Shown here: piece after piece, positions 30,022 to 39,956 of the stretch | How positions within the stretch are numbered: position 1 is the stretch's first letter | Layout: each line of letters begins with the position of its first letter | DNA from: Acidimicrobiaceae bacterium | GTDB taxonomy: Bacteria > Actinomycetota > Acidimicrobiia > Acidimicrobiales > Poriferisodalaceae | Reading direction: 5' to 3' | Length of the DNA: 64,000 nucleotides | Assembly: GCA_002719335.1 (NCBI GenBank) | Contig: PBHE01000003.1 | Coordinates: 194,046 to 258,045, forward strand | The notes under the pieces: generated by a model | What the model was told of the DNA's origin: nothing | Seen by the model: the letters and a program-made list of their open reading frames with translations, nothing else | The model's database searches: none | Position numbers and translations under genes: made by a program

Positions 30022-31812
30022 CTACGTAGCGAGCCTGTCGGCTAAACGATCGAGTTGAAGTCTCATTTCATTTGGAAGTCGTTCACCTATTGATGCGTAA
30101 TGCTCTTCGATCAACGCGAGTTCGCTCCGCCATTCGCCTGCATCGACTGCTAACAACGCTTCGAGAGCGTCCGCAGTCAGATCTAGACCGCCCACGTCGA
30201 GATCCTCAGTCTTTGGGACCATCCCAATCGGTGTCTCAACAGCCTCTGCTGCGTCAGCAACACGGTCCAAAACCCATTTGAGAACTCTCGCGTTTTCACC
30301 GAATCCCGGCCAGATGAAGCGCCCTTGGTCATCTTTTCGGAACCAATTGACGTAGAACAATCTTGGAAGCTTTGCTCCCCGACGCTTGCCGATATCGAGC
30401 CAGTGCTGAAAGTAATCACCGAAGTTGTATCCGCAAAATGGAAGCATAGCGAACGGGTCTCGACGAACCTGACCGATCGCTCCTGCGGCGGCGGCAGTCT
30501 TTTCGGAGGACATCACTGACCCGAGGAAAACGCCATGTTCCCAATCGAGAGCTTCTGATACTAACGGCACCGTCGTCGCTCGCCGGCCGCCGAAAAGAAT
30601 CGCCGAAATCGGAACACCGGCAGGATCCTCCCAGGCGGGGGCTATTGAAGGGCATTGCGCTGCAGGCACCGTAAATCGGGCATTTGGGTGGGCAGCGGGA
30701 GCATCAGATTCTGGAGTCCAAGTTTGCCCTTTCCAATCGATCAAGCGAGCCGGTGGCTCGTCGGTAAGACCTTCCCACCAGACGTCTCCATCGACTGTAT
30801 GGGCGACGTTGGTAAATACGCAGTTGGCCGAAAGGGTCGCGAGAGCGTTGGGATTTGTGTTCTCACCGGTACCGGGAGCCACTCCAAAGAAACCGGCCTC
30901 AGGGTTTATCGCATATAACTGGCCGTCTGCACCAAATTTCATCCAGGCAATGTCATCCCCGATTGTCTCAACCTTCCAGCCGGGTAGAGACGGAACCATC
31001 ATCGCCATATTCGTTTTTCCGCACGCGGAAGGAAACGCGGCCGCTACGTATTTTGTTTCGCCGCCAGGTGGGGTAACACCCACGATCAACATGTGCTCCG
31101 CGAGCCAGCCTTCCTCTCGTGCCATGGTTGAAGCAATCCTGAGAGCAAAGCATTTTTTGCCCAGCAAGGCGTTACCGCCATAGCCCGAGCCGTACGACCA
31201 GATTTCCCGAGTGCCCGGAAAATGAACGATGTACTTATTTTCGGAATCGCATGGCCAAGCGACATCGTTTTCGCCCGGCGCCAAAGGAGCTCCCAGTGAG
31301 TGAATGCATGGCACCCACTCGCTCTCACCAAGCGCATCTAATGCGCCCTGCCCCATGCGGGTCATAATTCGCATCGAAGCAGCGACATAAGGTGAATCGG
31401 TCAACTGAACGCCAATGTGCGCGATTGGTGACCCAAGGGGTCCCATAGAAAAAGGCACTACAAACATGGTGCGCCCAACCATCGAACCTCGGAAGAGATC
31501 TGACATCTCGGTTCGCATAGATTCCGGTTCACGCCAATTGTTGTTGTTTCCGGCCTCCGCAGGATCGTCAGTGCAAATGAATGTCCTGTCCTCCACGCGA
31601 GCGACGTCAGCAGGGTCGGATCGAGCCAAAAAGCTATTTGGCCGCTTTGCTTCGTTGAGAGGAATCAGGGTGCCTTGATCCACCATGGACTTGGTGAACT
31701 CGTCGTACTCCTCTTGGCTTCCATCACACCAGTGAATGGAGTCAGGAGTGAGCACTTGGGCCCAACTATTTACCCACTCGAGAAGGCTTTCGTTGGTGGT
31801 CGTTCCAGGCAT
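30022..31812 (-). CDS. pckG: Phosphoenolpyruvate carboxykinase (GTP)
   Basis: [13 protein letters not shown] kinase-1a loop, [38 protein letters not shown]. Confidence 0.97.
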   Translation of the reverse strand: MPGTTTNESLLEWVNSWAQVLTPDSIHWCDGSQEEYDEFTKSMVDQGTLIPLNEAKRPNSFLARSDPADVARVEDRTFICTDDPAEAGNNNNWREPESMRTEMSDLFRGSMVGRTMFVVPFSMGPLGSPIAHIGVQLTDSPYVAASMRIMTRMGQGALDALGESEWVPCIHSLGAPLAPGENDVAWPCDSENKYIVHFPGTREIWSYGSGYGGNALLGKKCFALRIASTMAREEGWLAEHMLIVGVTPPGGETKYVAAAFPSACGKTNMAMMVPSLPGWKVETIGDDIAWMKFGADGQLYAINPEAGFFGVAPGTGENTNPNALATLSANCVFTNVAHTVDGDVWWEGLTDEPPARLIDWKGQTWTPESDAPAAHPNARFTVPAAQCPSIAPAWEDPAGVPISAILFGGRRATTVPLVSEALDWEHGVFLGSVMSSEKTAAAAGAIGQVRRDPFAMLPFCGYNFGDYFQHWLDIGKRRGAKLPRLFYVNWFRKDDQGRFIWPGFGENARVLKWVLDRVADAAEAVETPIGMVPKTEDLDVGGLDLTADALEALLAVDAGEWRSELALIEEHYASIGERLPNEMRLQLDRLADRLAT

Positions 31813-31839
31813 GTTGACCTCCGTTTGATTTCAGACGTC

Positions 31840-31860
31840 AACTGGGGAGCATCCCCAGTT
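31840..31860 (-). promoter_or_regulatory. Perfect 9-bp hairpin in pckG leader
   Basis: AACTGGGGA-GCA-TCCCCAGTT between the 81-aa ORF stop and pckG start. Confidence 0.65.
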
Positions 31861-31865
31861 CCTAG

Positions 31866-32111
31866 TCACGCGTCGCCCCCCGCGGCGGTAATCCAATCCG
31901 GTGTACCAAGGTCAACTTCACTGCCCAGCCTCAACTGAACTGCTAGTCCCTGTTCGTTGAGGTCGAAGACAACCCTTTGTCCCTGTCGCACCATTCGAAA
32001 GATCGACCCCTCAAGGGCGTCCAAGGCCAAGTCGTACTCAGCGCGGTCGACGTCGTCAACTACCACTCCCGTTCTGGACTGGGGGTCATATGATTTTATG
32101 ACGCCTTGCAC
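31866..32111 (-). CDS. Small cold-shock-like (OB-fold) protein
   Basis: MQGVIKSYDPQSRTGVVVDDVDRAEYDLALDALEGSIFRMVRQGQRVVFDLNEQGLAVQL; CSD-like spacing. Confidence 0.55.
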   Translation of the reverse strand: MQGVIKSYDPQSRTGVVVDDVDRAEYDLALDALEGSIFRMVRQGQRVVFDLNEQGLAVQLRLGSEVDLGTPDWITAAGGDA

Positions 32112-32233
32112 TGCTGGCCTCCGGTAGTACTCCCGAACGTGACGTTCGATTTATGACACAAGCTTCGACGGTGACCCTACGACGGTCTGTGAAGCTGGCA
32201 CAACTTAGCAACTGACTGAAGCTCTCGGGTGGA

Positions 32234-33934
32234 GTGCCGGCATTAGTGTCAGTCGCCTATCGATGGTGCAACTCACCGGTAGCATCGGCTTCTGTGGAAA
32301 TAGCCTCCGTTCTCTCCACCGCCCAACTCGTGGAAGCTCTGTCAGCGTTTCATAGGGCTCTCGAAGCTCATCGAGAGTCGATCAATCGACTCAACGTGTA
32401 TCCGGTGCCCGATGGCGATACCGGGACCAATATGGCGTTAACCGTGGGGTCGGTTCTCGAAGAACTCGAAGGAGTTGATCTCAACGACCGAAGCGCGATT
32501 TGTTCTGCGATATCTCACGGTTCGCTAATGGGAGCCCGTGGTAATTCCGGGGTGATTCTGTCGCAGATACTGCGTGGCATAAGCGTTTGTCTTTCCCGAT
32601 CAGAGAATATTGACGGGGCTGCGCTTGCTACGGCTCTAACTGAGGCGAGCTTCGCAGCAGATGGTGCTGTCATGAAGCCAGTGGAAGGGACGATTCTCAC
32701 TGTCGTTCGTGAATCGGCTAGGGGGGCGCGCGAAACAGAAGCAGATGCAACTCCTCTTCAAGTAATTGAAAAAGCTCTTGCGGAGGGACAGGTGGCTCTT
32801 GAACGCACACCTGAGCAATTGCAGGTTCTTCGCGAGGCGGGAGTAGTAGACGCAGGAGGAGCCGGTTTTCTTCTTCTGCTTCATGGGATCCTTCACGTAT
32901 TAGATGGTCGGGAGCTTCCGGCCGCGCCCGAGCAGGTGGAACTTCCCATTGCTGCTTGGGCTACGTCGCTCGGTGATGAAAGTTCTCAACTCCGTTACGA
33001 AGTCATGTATCTGCTCTATGTACCTGACGAAGCCGTCGAGGGCTTCAAAAAAGTGTGGGCCGGATTAGGAGACTCGATCGTCGTAGTCGGCGGAGACGGG
33101 CTTTGGAATTGCCATATCCACACCGACGACATCGGAGCGGCCATCGAGGCCGGAATCGGGGTTGGGCGACCTCAACAGATAAGAGTGACGGACTTAGCCG
33201 AAGAGGTCATGGAGGAACGGTGGGTCCGCGAAGCGACTGCCGATGGAAACTCAGCTGATTTCCCACCTCCAGACCCAGTGCGATGCGCAGTTGTCGCAGT
33301 GTCGCCGGCTCCGGGAATTAGTCGGATTTTTCACAGCCTTGGTGTGCAAGAACTTATCGTCGGAGGCCAGACGATGAATCCCTCGGTCGCGGAGCTTTTG
33401 GAAGCGGTCGAACGGGTGCCCGCAGACGAGGTGGTTGTTCTCCCCAATAACTCGAATATTGTCGCGGCGGCGCACTCAATCGATGAACAGAGTGAGAAGC
33501 GCGTGGTAGTGGTCCCCACCAACTCCGTGCCAGAAGGCTTCGCATCATTGTTGGGGTATGACCCCGAAAGTGACGCTGCAAGTAATGCTGAATCTATGGC
33601 CGACATTGCGCAAGGTGTTGTGGTTGGAGAAGTAACCAGCGCCGTTCGAGCAACTACCACTTCAGTGGGGGAGGTATCGACAGGCGATTGGGTCGGTCTT
33701 GACCGAAGCGGTGTCCGCTCTATCGCTGAAACTCCCGCCGCCGCAGCTACAGCATTGCTGGACGAACTCGTCGATCAAGAGCACGAGATTTTGACGGTGA
33801 TTGTCGGCGAAGGCGTGCGCGATGCTGAGACTCGCGCCGTTACCGAATGGATCGCGGAAAATCTACCGAGTATCGAGGTGGAAATTCATCAAGGTGGCCA
33901 AAGTCATTACCCATATTTGTTCGGGGTCGAGTGA
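32234..33934 (+). CDS. DAK2 + DegV-like protein (FakA/YloV family)
   Basis: NVYPVPDGDTGTNMALTVGSV, GARGNSGVILSQILRG, DAGGAGFLLLLHGI; C-terminal NNSNIVAAA, VVPTNSVPEGFASLL. Confidence 0.93.
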   Translation: MPALVSVAYRWCNSPVASASVEIASVLSTAQLVEALSAFHRALEAHRESINRLNVYPVPDGDTGTNMALTVGSVLEELEGVDLNDRSAICSAISHGSLMGARGNSGVILSQILRGISVCLSRSENIDGAALATALTEASFAADGAVMKPVEGTILTVVRESARGARETEADATPLQVIEKALAEGQVALERTPEQLQVLREAGVVDAGGAGFLLLLHGILHVLDGRELPAAPEQVELPIAAWATSLGDESSQLRYEVMYLLYVPDEAVEGFKKVWAGLGDSIVVVGGDGLWNCHIHTDDIGAAIEAGIGVGRPQQIRVTDLAEEVMEERWVREATADGNSADFPPPDPVRCAVVAVSPAPGISRIFHSLGVQELIVGGQTMNPSVAELLEAVERVPADEVVVLPNNSNIVAAAHSIDEQSEKRVVVVPTNSVPEGFASLLGYDPESDAASNAESMADIAQGVVVGEVTSAVRATTTSVGEVSTGDWVGLDRSGVRSIAETPAAAATALLDELVDQEHEILTVIVGEGVRDAETRAVTEWIAENLPSIEVEIHQGGQSHYPYLFGVE

Positions 33935-36066
33935 CAGCACCACTTTCTCTTCGCGAACTCGACGCCCTAAGCGTCGATCGGTTACACGGAGTTGGGGAAG
34001 AGCGGCGAACGTCGTTACAGGAGGTAGAAATTGAGTCGGTTTTCGACTTGCTGACGCATTACCCGCGCAGATACGTCGACCGAAGTCGCGAGGCCAAGCT
34101 TGGAGAAGTTTCCCCTGGGCAAGAGGTCATGGTCGTGGGAGATGTCGAGAGCGTCAAGTCGCGAAGAACTCGAAACCGAAGGTCAATAGTTGAAGTCTCA
34201 TTGTCCGATGACACGGGAAGTTTGCGGCTTGTGTTCTTCAACCAAGCATGGCGCTCGAAACAACTTAAGCACGGACTGACAGTTGCTTTGTTCGGGAAAG
34301 TCGATCTTTACCGCGGTCAACTCCAGATGACTAATCCCTTAGTTGATTTGGTTGGAGACCGAACCGGAAGAATTATCGCCATTTACCCGCAGTCGGGAAA
34401 AGCTGGATTGACTACTTGGGACATAGGCCGTTGGTCGACTGAAGCGTTGCGTCGTTGCGAGCACCGCGGAATAGTCGAGCCTCTTCCGAGTCATTTGCTG
34501 GATGATTTGCAGTTGCTTGACCGGACGAGTGCGTTTAGGGCAATCCACCAACCGAACTCAATGTCAGAGGTTGCGGAGGCGAGAAACCGTCTTGTCCTTG
34601 ACGAACTTCTCAGAGTCCAACTGGTCCTTCGAATACGCAAGATGCATCGTTTGGAAACCGCCTCTGGAATTGCACACAGATGCGATAGCCCGTTGCTCAC
34701 GAGCTTTCTAGATCATTTACCTTTCGAGCTCACGACAGCTCAGCAACGAACAATGGCCGAGGTCAAGGCCGATCTTAAGACTGAGCAGCCGATGCATCGG
34801 TTGTTGCAGGGCGACGTAGGCTCGGGCAAAACAATTGTTGCCTTGCACGCGCTGCTAGTAGCGGTAGCTGATGGCCACCAAGGAGCGCTGATGGCTCCGA
34901 CTGAAGTCTTGGCTGACCAGCATTATTTGAGTTTGGCTGAACTGGCTAAAGGCTTGGAGGTGTCGGATCATTCGACCCTTATGGGCAGTAGACCGGTTTC
35001 AATCAAGGTGCTAACGAACCGAATCACGGGAGCGGAGCGGCAGCGGGTGATCAAAGGCCTGGGAAACGGTTCTGTCGATCTGGTTATTGGGACGCATGCC
35101 TTAATACAAGAAGGGGTTACCTTTTCCTCACTCACCGTCGTGGTTGTTGACGAACAGCATCGATTTGGGGTTGAGCAAAGATCGATCCTCAGGGAACGGG
35201 GGCGCCCCGACGGCAAATGGCCCCATTTGCTAGTGATGACGGCAACACCGATACCGCGCACCGCAGCGATGACGGTATACGGCGACTTGGATGTGTCGAC
35301 CCTGGACGAACTACCTCCGGGCCGAACACCGATTAACACGTTTTGGGTTAGCGACAACGCCGAAACTGTCTGGCAACAGGTGCGATCCGAAATAGCGCAG
35401 GGCCGTCAGGCCTATGTCGTATGTCCGCTCATCGAAGAGAGCGACAAACTTGACGCCGACTCGGCGGAGACCACTAAGGATCTGCTGTCTAAGGGAGAAC
35501 TGTCAGGCGTAAAGGTCGGTCTTTTGCATGGTCGGCTGTCGGCGATAGACAAACAGAGGACCATGGAGACTTTTAGGGAAGGGCGCTTGGATGTTCTCGT
35601 AGCCACAACGGTGATTGAGGTCGGGGTGGACGTTTCGAACGCGACGACGATGGTCATCTTGTCTGCAGATCGCTTCGGAATTGCTCAACTCCATCAGCTT
35701 CGAGGAAGAGTGGGCCGAGGAGCACACCAATCGACATGCTTCTTGGTCACCACAGATGAGGTTTCAGAAGACGCTGAGGCTCGTCTTCGAGCTCTAGAGG
35801 AGTCAACGGACGGATTTGCTCTCGCCGAACGAGACTTGGAGCTTCGAGGCGAGGGAACGATTTTTGATCAGAAACAATCAGGGCGTAACGACCTTAAATT
35901 GGCTTCGTTAGCGAGGGATCGAGTTTGGGTTGAACGCGCACGCGACCTCGCTGCGACGCTCGTTGACGAAAGTGGATCGTTAGAGCAATACGCTTCGCTC
36001 GAAGATGAAGTGCGATGGTTTATAGAGCGTCGTGATGACGATGCGGAGAATCTTCTACGAGGGTGA
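33931..36066 (+). CDS. recG: ATP-dependent DNA helicase RecG
   Basis: LLQGDVGSGKTIVALHALL, APTEVLADQH, VVVDEQHRFGVEQR, LVMTATPIPRTAAMTVYGDLDVS, LRGRVGRGAHQSTCFL; GTG 33931 overlaps fakA-like stop. Confidence 0.97.
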   Translation: MTAPLSLRELDALSVDRLHGVGEERRTSLQEVEIESVFDLLTHYPRRYVDRSREAKLGEVSPGQEVMVVGDVESVKSRRTRNRRSIVEVSLSDDTGSLRLVFFNQAWRSKQLKHGLTVALFGKVDLYRGQLQMTNPLVDLVGDRTGRIIAIYPQSGKAGLTTWDIGRWSTEALRRCEHRGIVEPLPSHLLDDLQLLDRTSAFRAIHQPNSMSEVAEARNRLVLDELLRVQLVLRIRKMHRLETASGIAHRCDSPLLTSFLDHLPFELTTAQQRTMAEVKADLKTEQPMHRLLQGDVGSGKTIVALHALLVAVADGHQGALMAPTEVLADQHYLSLAELAKGLEVSDHSTLMGSRPVSIKVLTNRITGAERQRVIKGLGNGSVDLVIGTHALIQEGVTFSSLTVVVVDEQHRFGVEQRSILRERGRPDGKWPHLLVMTATPIPRTAAMTVYGDLDVSTLDELPPGRTPINTFWVSDNAETVWQQVRSEIAQGRQAYVVCPLIEESDKLDADSAETTKDLLSKGELSGVKVGLLHGRLSAIDKQRTMETFREGRLDVLVATTVIEVGVDVSNATTMVILSADRFGIAQLHQLRGRVGRGAHQSTCFLVTTDEVSEDAEARLRALEESTDGFALAERDLELRGEGTIFDQKQSGRNDLKLASLARDRVWVERARDLAATLVDESGSLEQYASLEDEVRWFIERRDDDAENLLRG

Positions 36067-36077
36067 GGACACGAACA

Positions 36078-36242
36078 CTACTCTGATTCGTTTTCGACAA
36101 CGATGTCCCATCGATCAAGACAATCTCTACATCTGTAAGCGACTATGTCACCGGGCTGGAAACCTTCGTCGGGTTCCTCGTAGCTGATACGGCGGCACAA
36201 ACCCCCGCAATCAACGCAGATGATTGATTCCGGAACGTCCAT
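36078..36242 (-). CDS. 54-aa zinc-ribbon-like protein (below ORF-track cutoff)
   Basis: Manual translation MDVPESIICVDCGGLCRRISYEEPDEGFQPGDIVAYRCRDCLDRWDIVVENESE; CxxC...CxxC. Confidence 0.75.
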   Translation of the reverse strand: MDVPESIICVDCGGLCRRISYEEPDEGFQPGDIVAYRCRDCLDRWDIVVENESE

Positions 36243-36270
36243 ATCAACAGTGTGCCGTTAGTGTCGCGGT

Positions 36271-36792
36271 ATGCGCATCGTTGGAGGCACATTACGCGGG
36301 CGTCGGATCAGTGCCCCGCGAGACGAAACGACGCGACCAACCTCGCATCGAGCGCGACAGGCCATCTTCAACATGCTTTTCAGTCTCGGGTTGCCCGAAG
36401 GTCACCGAGTAGCCGATCTGTTCTCGGGTTCGGGGGCACTGGGTTTGGAAGCGTTATCGCGTGGCGCAGATGAAGTCATCTTTGTGGATAGCCGCTCAAC
36501 TGCCTGCAGAACCATCAAAGCGAACCTGGACTCGTTGGACCTTCGTGCCGAGGTGATACAAGGCGACGCTGTGCAACGACTTGAGTTGGTAAAGGTGGAT
36601 CTGGTACTGGCGGACCCGCCGTATGTGTTTGACGACTGGTCAAATCTATTAGCAGCTGCGGGGAAAGCTTTTGTGGTTGCCGAGAGCGACGTGGAGATCG
36701 GCCCTTTTGAAGGATGGGAAGTGATCCGCAGCCGACGCTATGGGAAGGCCGTAGTAACGATACTGCGGCCCGAAAACGCGAATATGTCCTGA
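36271..36792 (+). CDS. rsmD: 16S rRNA (guanine(966)-N(2))-methyltransferase RsmD
   Basis: MRIVGGTLRGRRI, RPTSHRARQAIFNML, VADLFSGSGALGLEALSRGA, LVLADPPYVF. Confidence 0.95.
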   Translation: MRIVGGTLRGRRISAPRDETTRPTSHRARQAIFNMLFSLGLPEGHRVADLFSGSGALGLEALSRGADEVIFVDSRSTACRTIKANLDSLDLRAEVIQGDAVQRLELVKVDLVLADPPYVFDDWSNLLAAAGKAFVVAESDVEIGPFEGWEVIRSRRYGKAVVTILRPENANMS

Positions 36793-36883
36793 TTTTGTTG
36801 GATTTACGCAATCGACAGTGGAGGATTCTCTTGAGGATCGGTACCGTTTCGTGTAGCCGGTTGCGCTAGGCGAGGAGACGCTC

Positions 36884-37363
36884 GTGGTCAAGGTTCTGTA
36901 CCCGGGGTCATTCGACCCGGTTCACAATGGCCACATTGAGATCTGTGCCACTGCAAGTGCTTTATTCGACCATGTCGTCGTTGCTGCAATGCGCAACCCT
37001 CAGAAATCGAATCCATTCTTCACAGATGACGAGCGATTCGAAATGCTGATAGAGGCGTGCACGCATTTAAAGAATGTTGAAGTTGTGCAGTTTGGAGAAT
37101 TGGTCGTGGATCTAGCCGACCGGCTCGATGTTGATTTCATCATCAAAGGTCTTAGAAGCGCCGCTGATTTTGAGTCTGAATTGCAGATGGCTCAAATGAA
37201 CAAATCAGTGAGCGGCGTCGAAACACTTTTCTTACCTTCGACTAGCGAAAACGCTTTCATCGCTTCGAAGTACATTCGAGATATCACTAGATTGGGTACC
37301 GACTGTTCGCACCTGGTGCCAGAAGCAGTGGCGCAACGGCTCCAAGAAAAGATGCCCAAGTGA
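36884..37363 (+). CDS. coaD: Phosphopantetheine adenylyltransferase
   Basis: VLYPGSFDPVHNGHIEI, IIKGLRSAADFESELQMAQMN, FIASKYIRDI. Confidence 0.97.
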   Translation: MVKVLYPGSFDPVHNGHIEICATASALFDHVVVAAMRNPQKSNPFFTDDERFEMLIEACTHLKNVEVVQFGELVVDLADRLDVDFIIKGLRSAADFESELQMAQMNKSVSGVETLFLPSTSENAFIASKYIRDITRLGTDCSHLVPEAVAQRLQEKMPK

Positions 37364-37908
37364 CCGAGCCTGCGCCCTTAAGCGGCCCCGGTGTCGAAGC
37401 ATTGGTGCGGCGAGTGATGGATGTGATCAATGCCGCCCGGCCCATGCCGCTCTCAACCTCCGTCATGGTCAGTCGAGACGAAATTGTCGAGCTACTCGAA
37501 GCAGCTCTTTTGGAACTCCCCGATGAGGTACGCGAAGCGCGATGGCTTCTTAAAGAACGTGAAGATCTTCTTAGCAAAGCAAGAATTGACGCCGGTCTCG
37601 TAATCGAAGAGGCGCGAACCCGCGTCGCTCAAATGGTGCAACGAACCGAGGTGGTGCGTTCAGCAGAACGCAAGGCGCGCCAAATGGTCGAACAGGCCGA
37701 ATCGCAGGCCCGTAGACGACGTCATGAAGTCGATGACTACTGTGAGGAGCGCTTGGAGCAGTTTGCCTCAGCCCTAAAGAAAGTCCAGTCGGCCGTTACA
37801 GATGCGAGAGGACGGCTCCAACCGACTGTGCCGGTGCGCGAGCCTGAGTCGTCGATCGAGCCAGAAGATCCTTCAACCCCTGAAGTTTTCGATCAGGACG
37901 AAATTTGA
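37360..37908 (+). CDS. DivIVA/AtpF-like coiled-coil protein
   Basis: Long charged helix LLKEREDLLSKARIDAGLVIEEARTRVAQMVQRTEVVRSAERKARQMVEQAESQARRRRHEVDDYCEERL; ATGA overlap with coaD. Confidence 0.7.
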   Translation: MTEPAPLSGPGVEALVRRVMDVINAARPMPLSTSVMVSRDEIVELLEAALLELPDEVREARWLLKEREDLLSKARIDAGLVIEEARTRVAQMVQRTEVVRSAERKARQMVEQAESQARRRRHEVDDYCEERLEQFASALKKVQSAVTDARGRLQPTVPVREPESSIEPEDPSTPEVFDQDEI

Positions 37909-38474
37909 TACGTGGGAGCCCGGCGCCTGAGCTTCGGGTCCCGCTCGAACGCCTTCAACGACTTAAGCCGTTGCGAACTTGGAACGTCGACTTTGAAGCG
38001 TCTCGCTTAAAAGACGGTGATGTCCCTTTGCAGGTAGGCGACGTATTGGTGATAGCTGACAAAACCATAAGAGTTGAACTTGTCCTGGACCAGACGAGCG
38101 ACGGCGTGATGGTGGCAGGGGTTGTCAGTACCACTTGGAGCGGTGACTGTTCTAGGTGTCTCCGCCCAGTGGAAGGAACTGCAACGGCTGAAGTCGAGGA
38201 GCTTTTCGAAGAACATCCGCGCGAGGGGGAGTCGTACCTCCTGCACGAAGAGTTCATAGATCTTGAACCGATGGTGCGAGATGCGATTCTGCTCGAACTG
38301 CCGGTCGGAGTAGTTCGATGTTTGCGTCGAGAAGAGTGTTCTGATTTGTCGTTAAAATTTTTGGGCGCTATGGACGAAGAAGGAGATTCTGAAGCGTCCG
38401 CTGTGGTTGATCCGCGTTGGGCCCCATTGGAGGCACTGGTGTTTGAGGAAGAAGAAGGTCCCCGAAATAGTTAG
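37905..38474 (+). CDS. DUF177/YceD family protein
   Basis: VVSTTWSGDCSRCLRPVEGTATAEVEELFEE...; located directly before rpmF. Confidence 0.88.
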   Translation: MIRGSPAPELRVPLERLQRLKPLRTWNVDFEASRLKDGDVPLQVGDVLVIADKTIRVELVLDQTSDGVMVAGVVSTTWSGDCSRCLRPVEGTATAEVEELFEEHPREGESYLLHEEFIDLEPMVRDAILLELPVGVVRCLRREECSDLSLKFLGAMDEEGDSEASAVVDPRWAPLEALVFEEEEGPRNS

Positions 38475-38675
38475 GAATGGGTGACCATCTGTAGCGACCT
38501 GTTGTAGGAGGTAGATATTTGTCCAGGTAACATCTTGTATTCGTGTCGATGTGTCTGACACAACCCCGCGCCGCCGTTGGCCGTCGTTTACCTGTGTGAG
38601 GTTGACGGCGCCACGTCGGCGCCACGCTCGCTCCGCCCGATCCCAATAGGTTGGGCTCACTCCCTGAGGTCGACG

Positions 38676-38855
38676 ATGGCCGTCCCAAAGAAAAAGACTT
38701 CGAAGTCAAAGACCCGCAGCCGTCGTGCTGCGGCGTGGAAGCTCCGTTCCTCGTCGCGTAGCTCTTGCCCACGATGCTCTGAAGCCAAATTGCCTCATCG
38801 CGTCTGTGGCAACTGCGGTTGGTACGCCGGCCGCCAGGCCATCGAAGTCGACTAA
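38676..38855 (+). CDS. rpmF: 50S ribosomal protein L32
   Basis: MAVPKKKTSKSKTRSRRAAAWK...CPRCSEAKLPHRVCGNCGWYAGRQAIEVD. Confidence 0.97.
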   Translation: MAVPKKKTSKSKTRSRRAAAWKLRSSSRSSCPRCSEAKLPHRVCGNCGWYAGRQAIEVD

Positions 38856-38870
38856 CAAAGCGCATTACCT

Positions 38871-39839
38871 ATGCAGCCCATTGTTGTCGATGTTATGGGT
38901 GGCGATAATGCTCCCTCAGCGATAATCGAAGGGGTCCGCGCTGCAATAGATTTGGGCATTCCGGTGGAACTGGTTGGGGATCCCGCCAAGATCGAAAATG
39001 TTGATGGCATCACGGTGCACGCGGCTCTCGAAGTCATAGGAATGGCGGACGAACCTGGTCGAGCAGTCCGAACCATGAAGGATTCATCGATAGTTCGAGC
39101 GGCCGAACGTGTGCGCGACGGACATGCAGGGGCGATGGTTAGCGCGGGAAATACGGGAGCGGTGGCTGCTGCTGCACTACTTCGGATGAAACGGTTAAAG
39201 GGCGTCAACCGGCCGGCTATAGCTACAACCCTGCCGGTCCCGGGCCGAGCTCCCAAAATATTGCTGGATTCTGGAGCGATGGCAGACTGTCAGCCTGAGT
39301 GGCTGCATCAATTCGCACAAATGGGATCAGCTTTTGCTCAGGTGAGATACGAAGTGAAAGAGCCGCGTGTTGGCTTAGTGTCGATAGGTGAAGAACGCGA
39401 AAAAGGTAACCAATTAGTGAAGGCCACGCATCAGCTATTGGCTGATGACTCCTCTTTGAACTTCATCGGAAATGTGGAAGGGAACGATGTACTCAGCGGC
39501 GATGTGGACGTCGTTGTCGCCGATGGATTTACCGGGAACGTGATCCTGAAGACCATCGAAGGGACTATCAAATTCCTTGTTGATCAGATAGTCACTGTGT
39601 TGACCGCTGAAGAAGCGGTTGCAGTTGGTGCCCAAGCGTTAAATCACCTTGCCCCCATAGCCGCTGAGCTAAATGCGGATGCTGTCGGTGGCGCAATGTT
39701 GCTAGGTGTGAACGGTGTTGCCATTATCAGTCATGGATCGGCCGGCCCGACCGCCGTCACTAACGCCTGCCAAGTCGCTAAAGACATGGTGGAAAGAGAT
39801 TTACTCGGCGAGCTCAGCGCCGCGGTTAGTAGCGACTGA
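38871..39839 (+). CDS. plsX: Phosphate acyltransferase PlsX
   Basis: IVVDVMGGDNAPSAIIEGV, GAMVSAGNTGAVAAAALL, VADGFTGNVILKTIEG. Confidence 0.97.
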   Translation: MQPIVVDVMGGDNAPSAIIEGVRAAIDLGIPVELVGDPAKIENVDGITVHAALEVIGMADEPGRAVRTMKDSSIVRAAERVRDGHAGAMVSAGNTGAVAAAALLRMKRLKGVNRPAIATTLPVPGRAPKILLDSGAMADCQPEWLHQFAQMGSAFAQVRYEVKEPRVGLVSIGEEREKGNQLVKATHQLLADDSSLNFIGNVEGNDVLSGDVDVVVADGFTGNVILKTIEGTIKFLVDQIVTVLTAEEAVAVGAQALNHLAPIAAELNADAVGGAMLLGVNGVAIISHGSAGPTAVTNACQVAKDMVERDLLGELSAAVSSD

Positions 39840-39856
39840 GACGCCTCTTTGAAGTA

Positions 39857-39898
39857 ACTTAAAGTGGTTAAATGGTTGATTAATACCACTTAAAGTGG
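39857..39898. promoter_or_regulatory. Candidate operator upstream of acpP: two ACTTAAAGTGG copies 31 bp apart; second is a perfect CCACTT-A-AAGTGG palindrome
   Basis: 39857-39867 and 39886-39898; extended -10-like TGgTATGGT ~17 bp downstream (39914-39921). Confidence 0.55.
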
Positions 39899-39956
39899 CA
39901 ATCAGGCGTATCTGGTATGGTTATGGTGAGCGCGCCCCACGACGGTAGGAGTCTCT

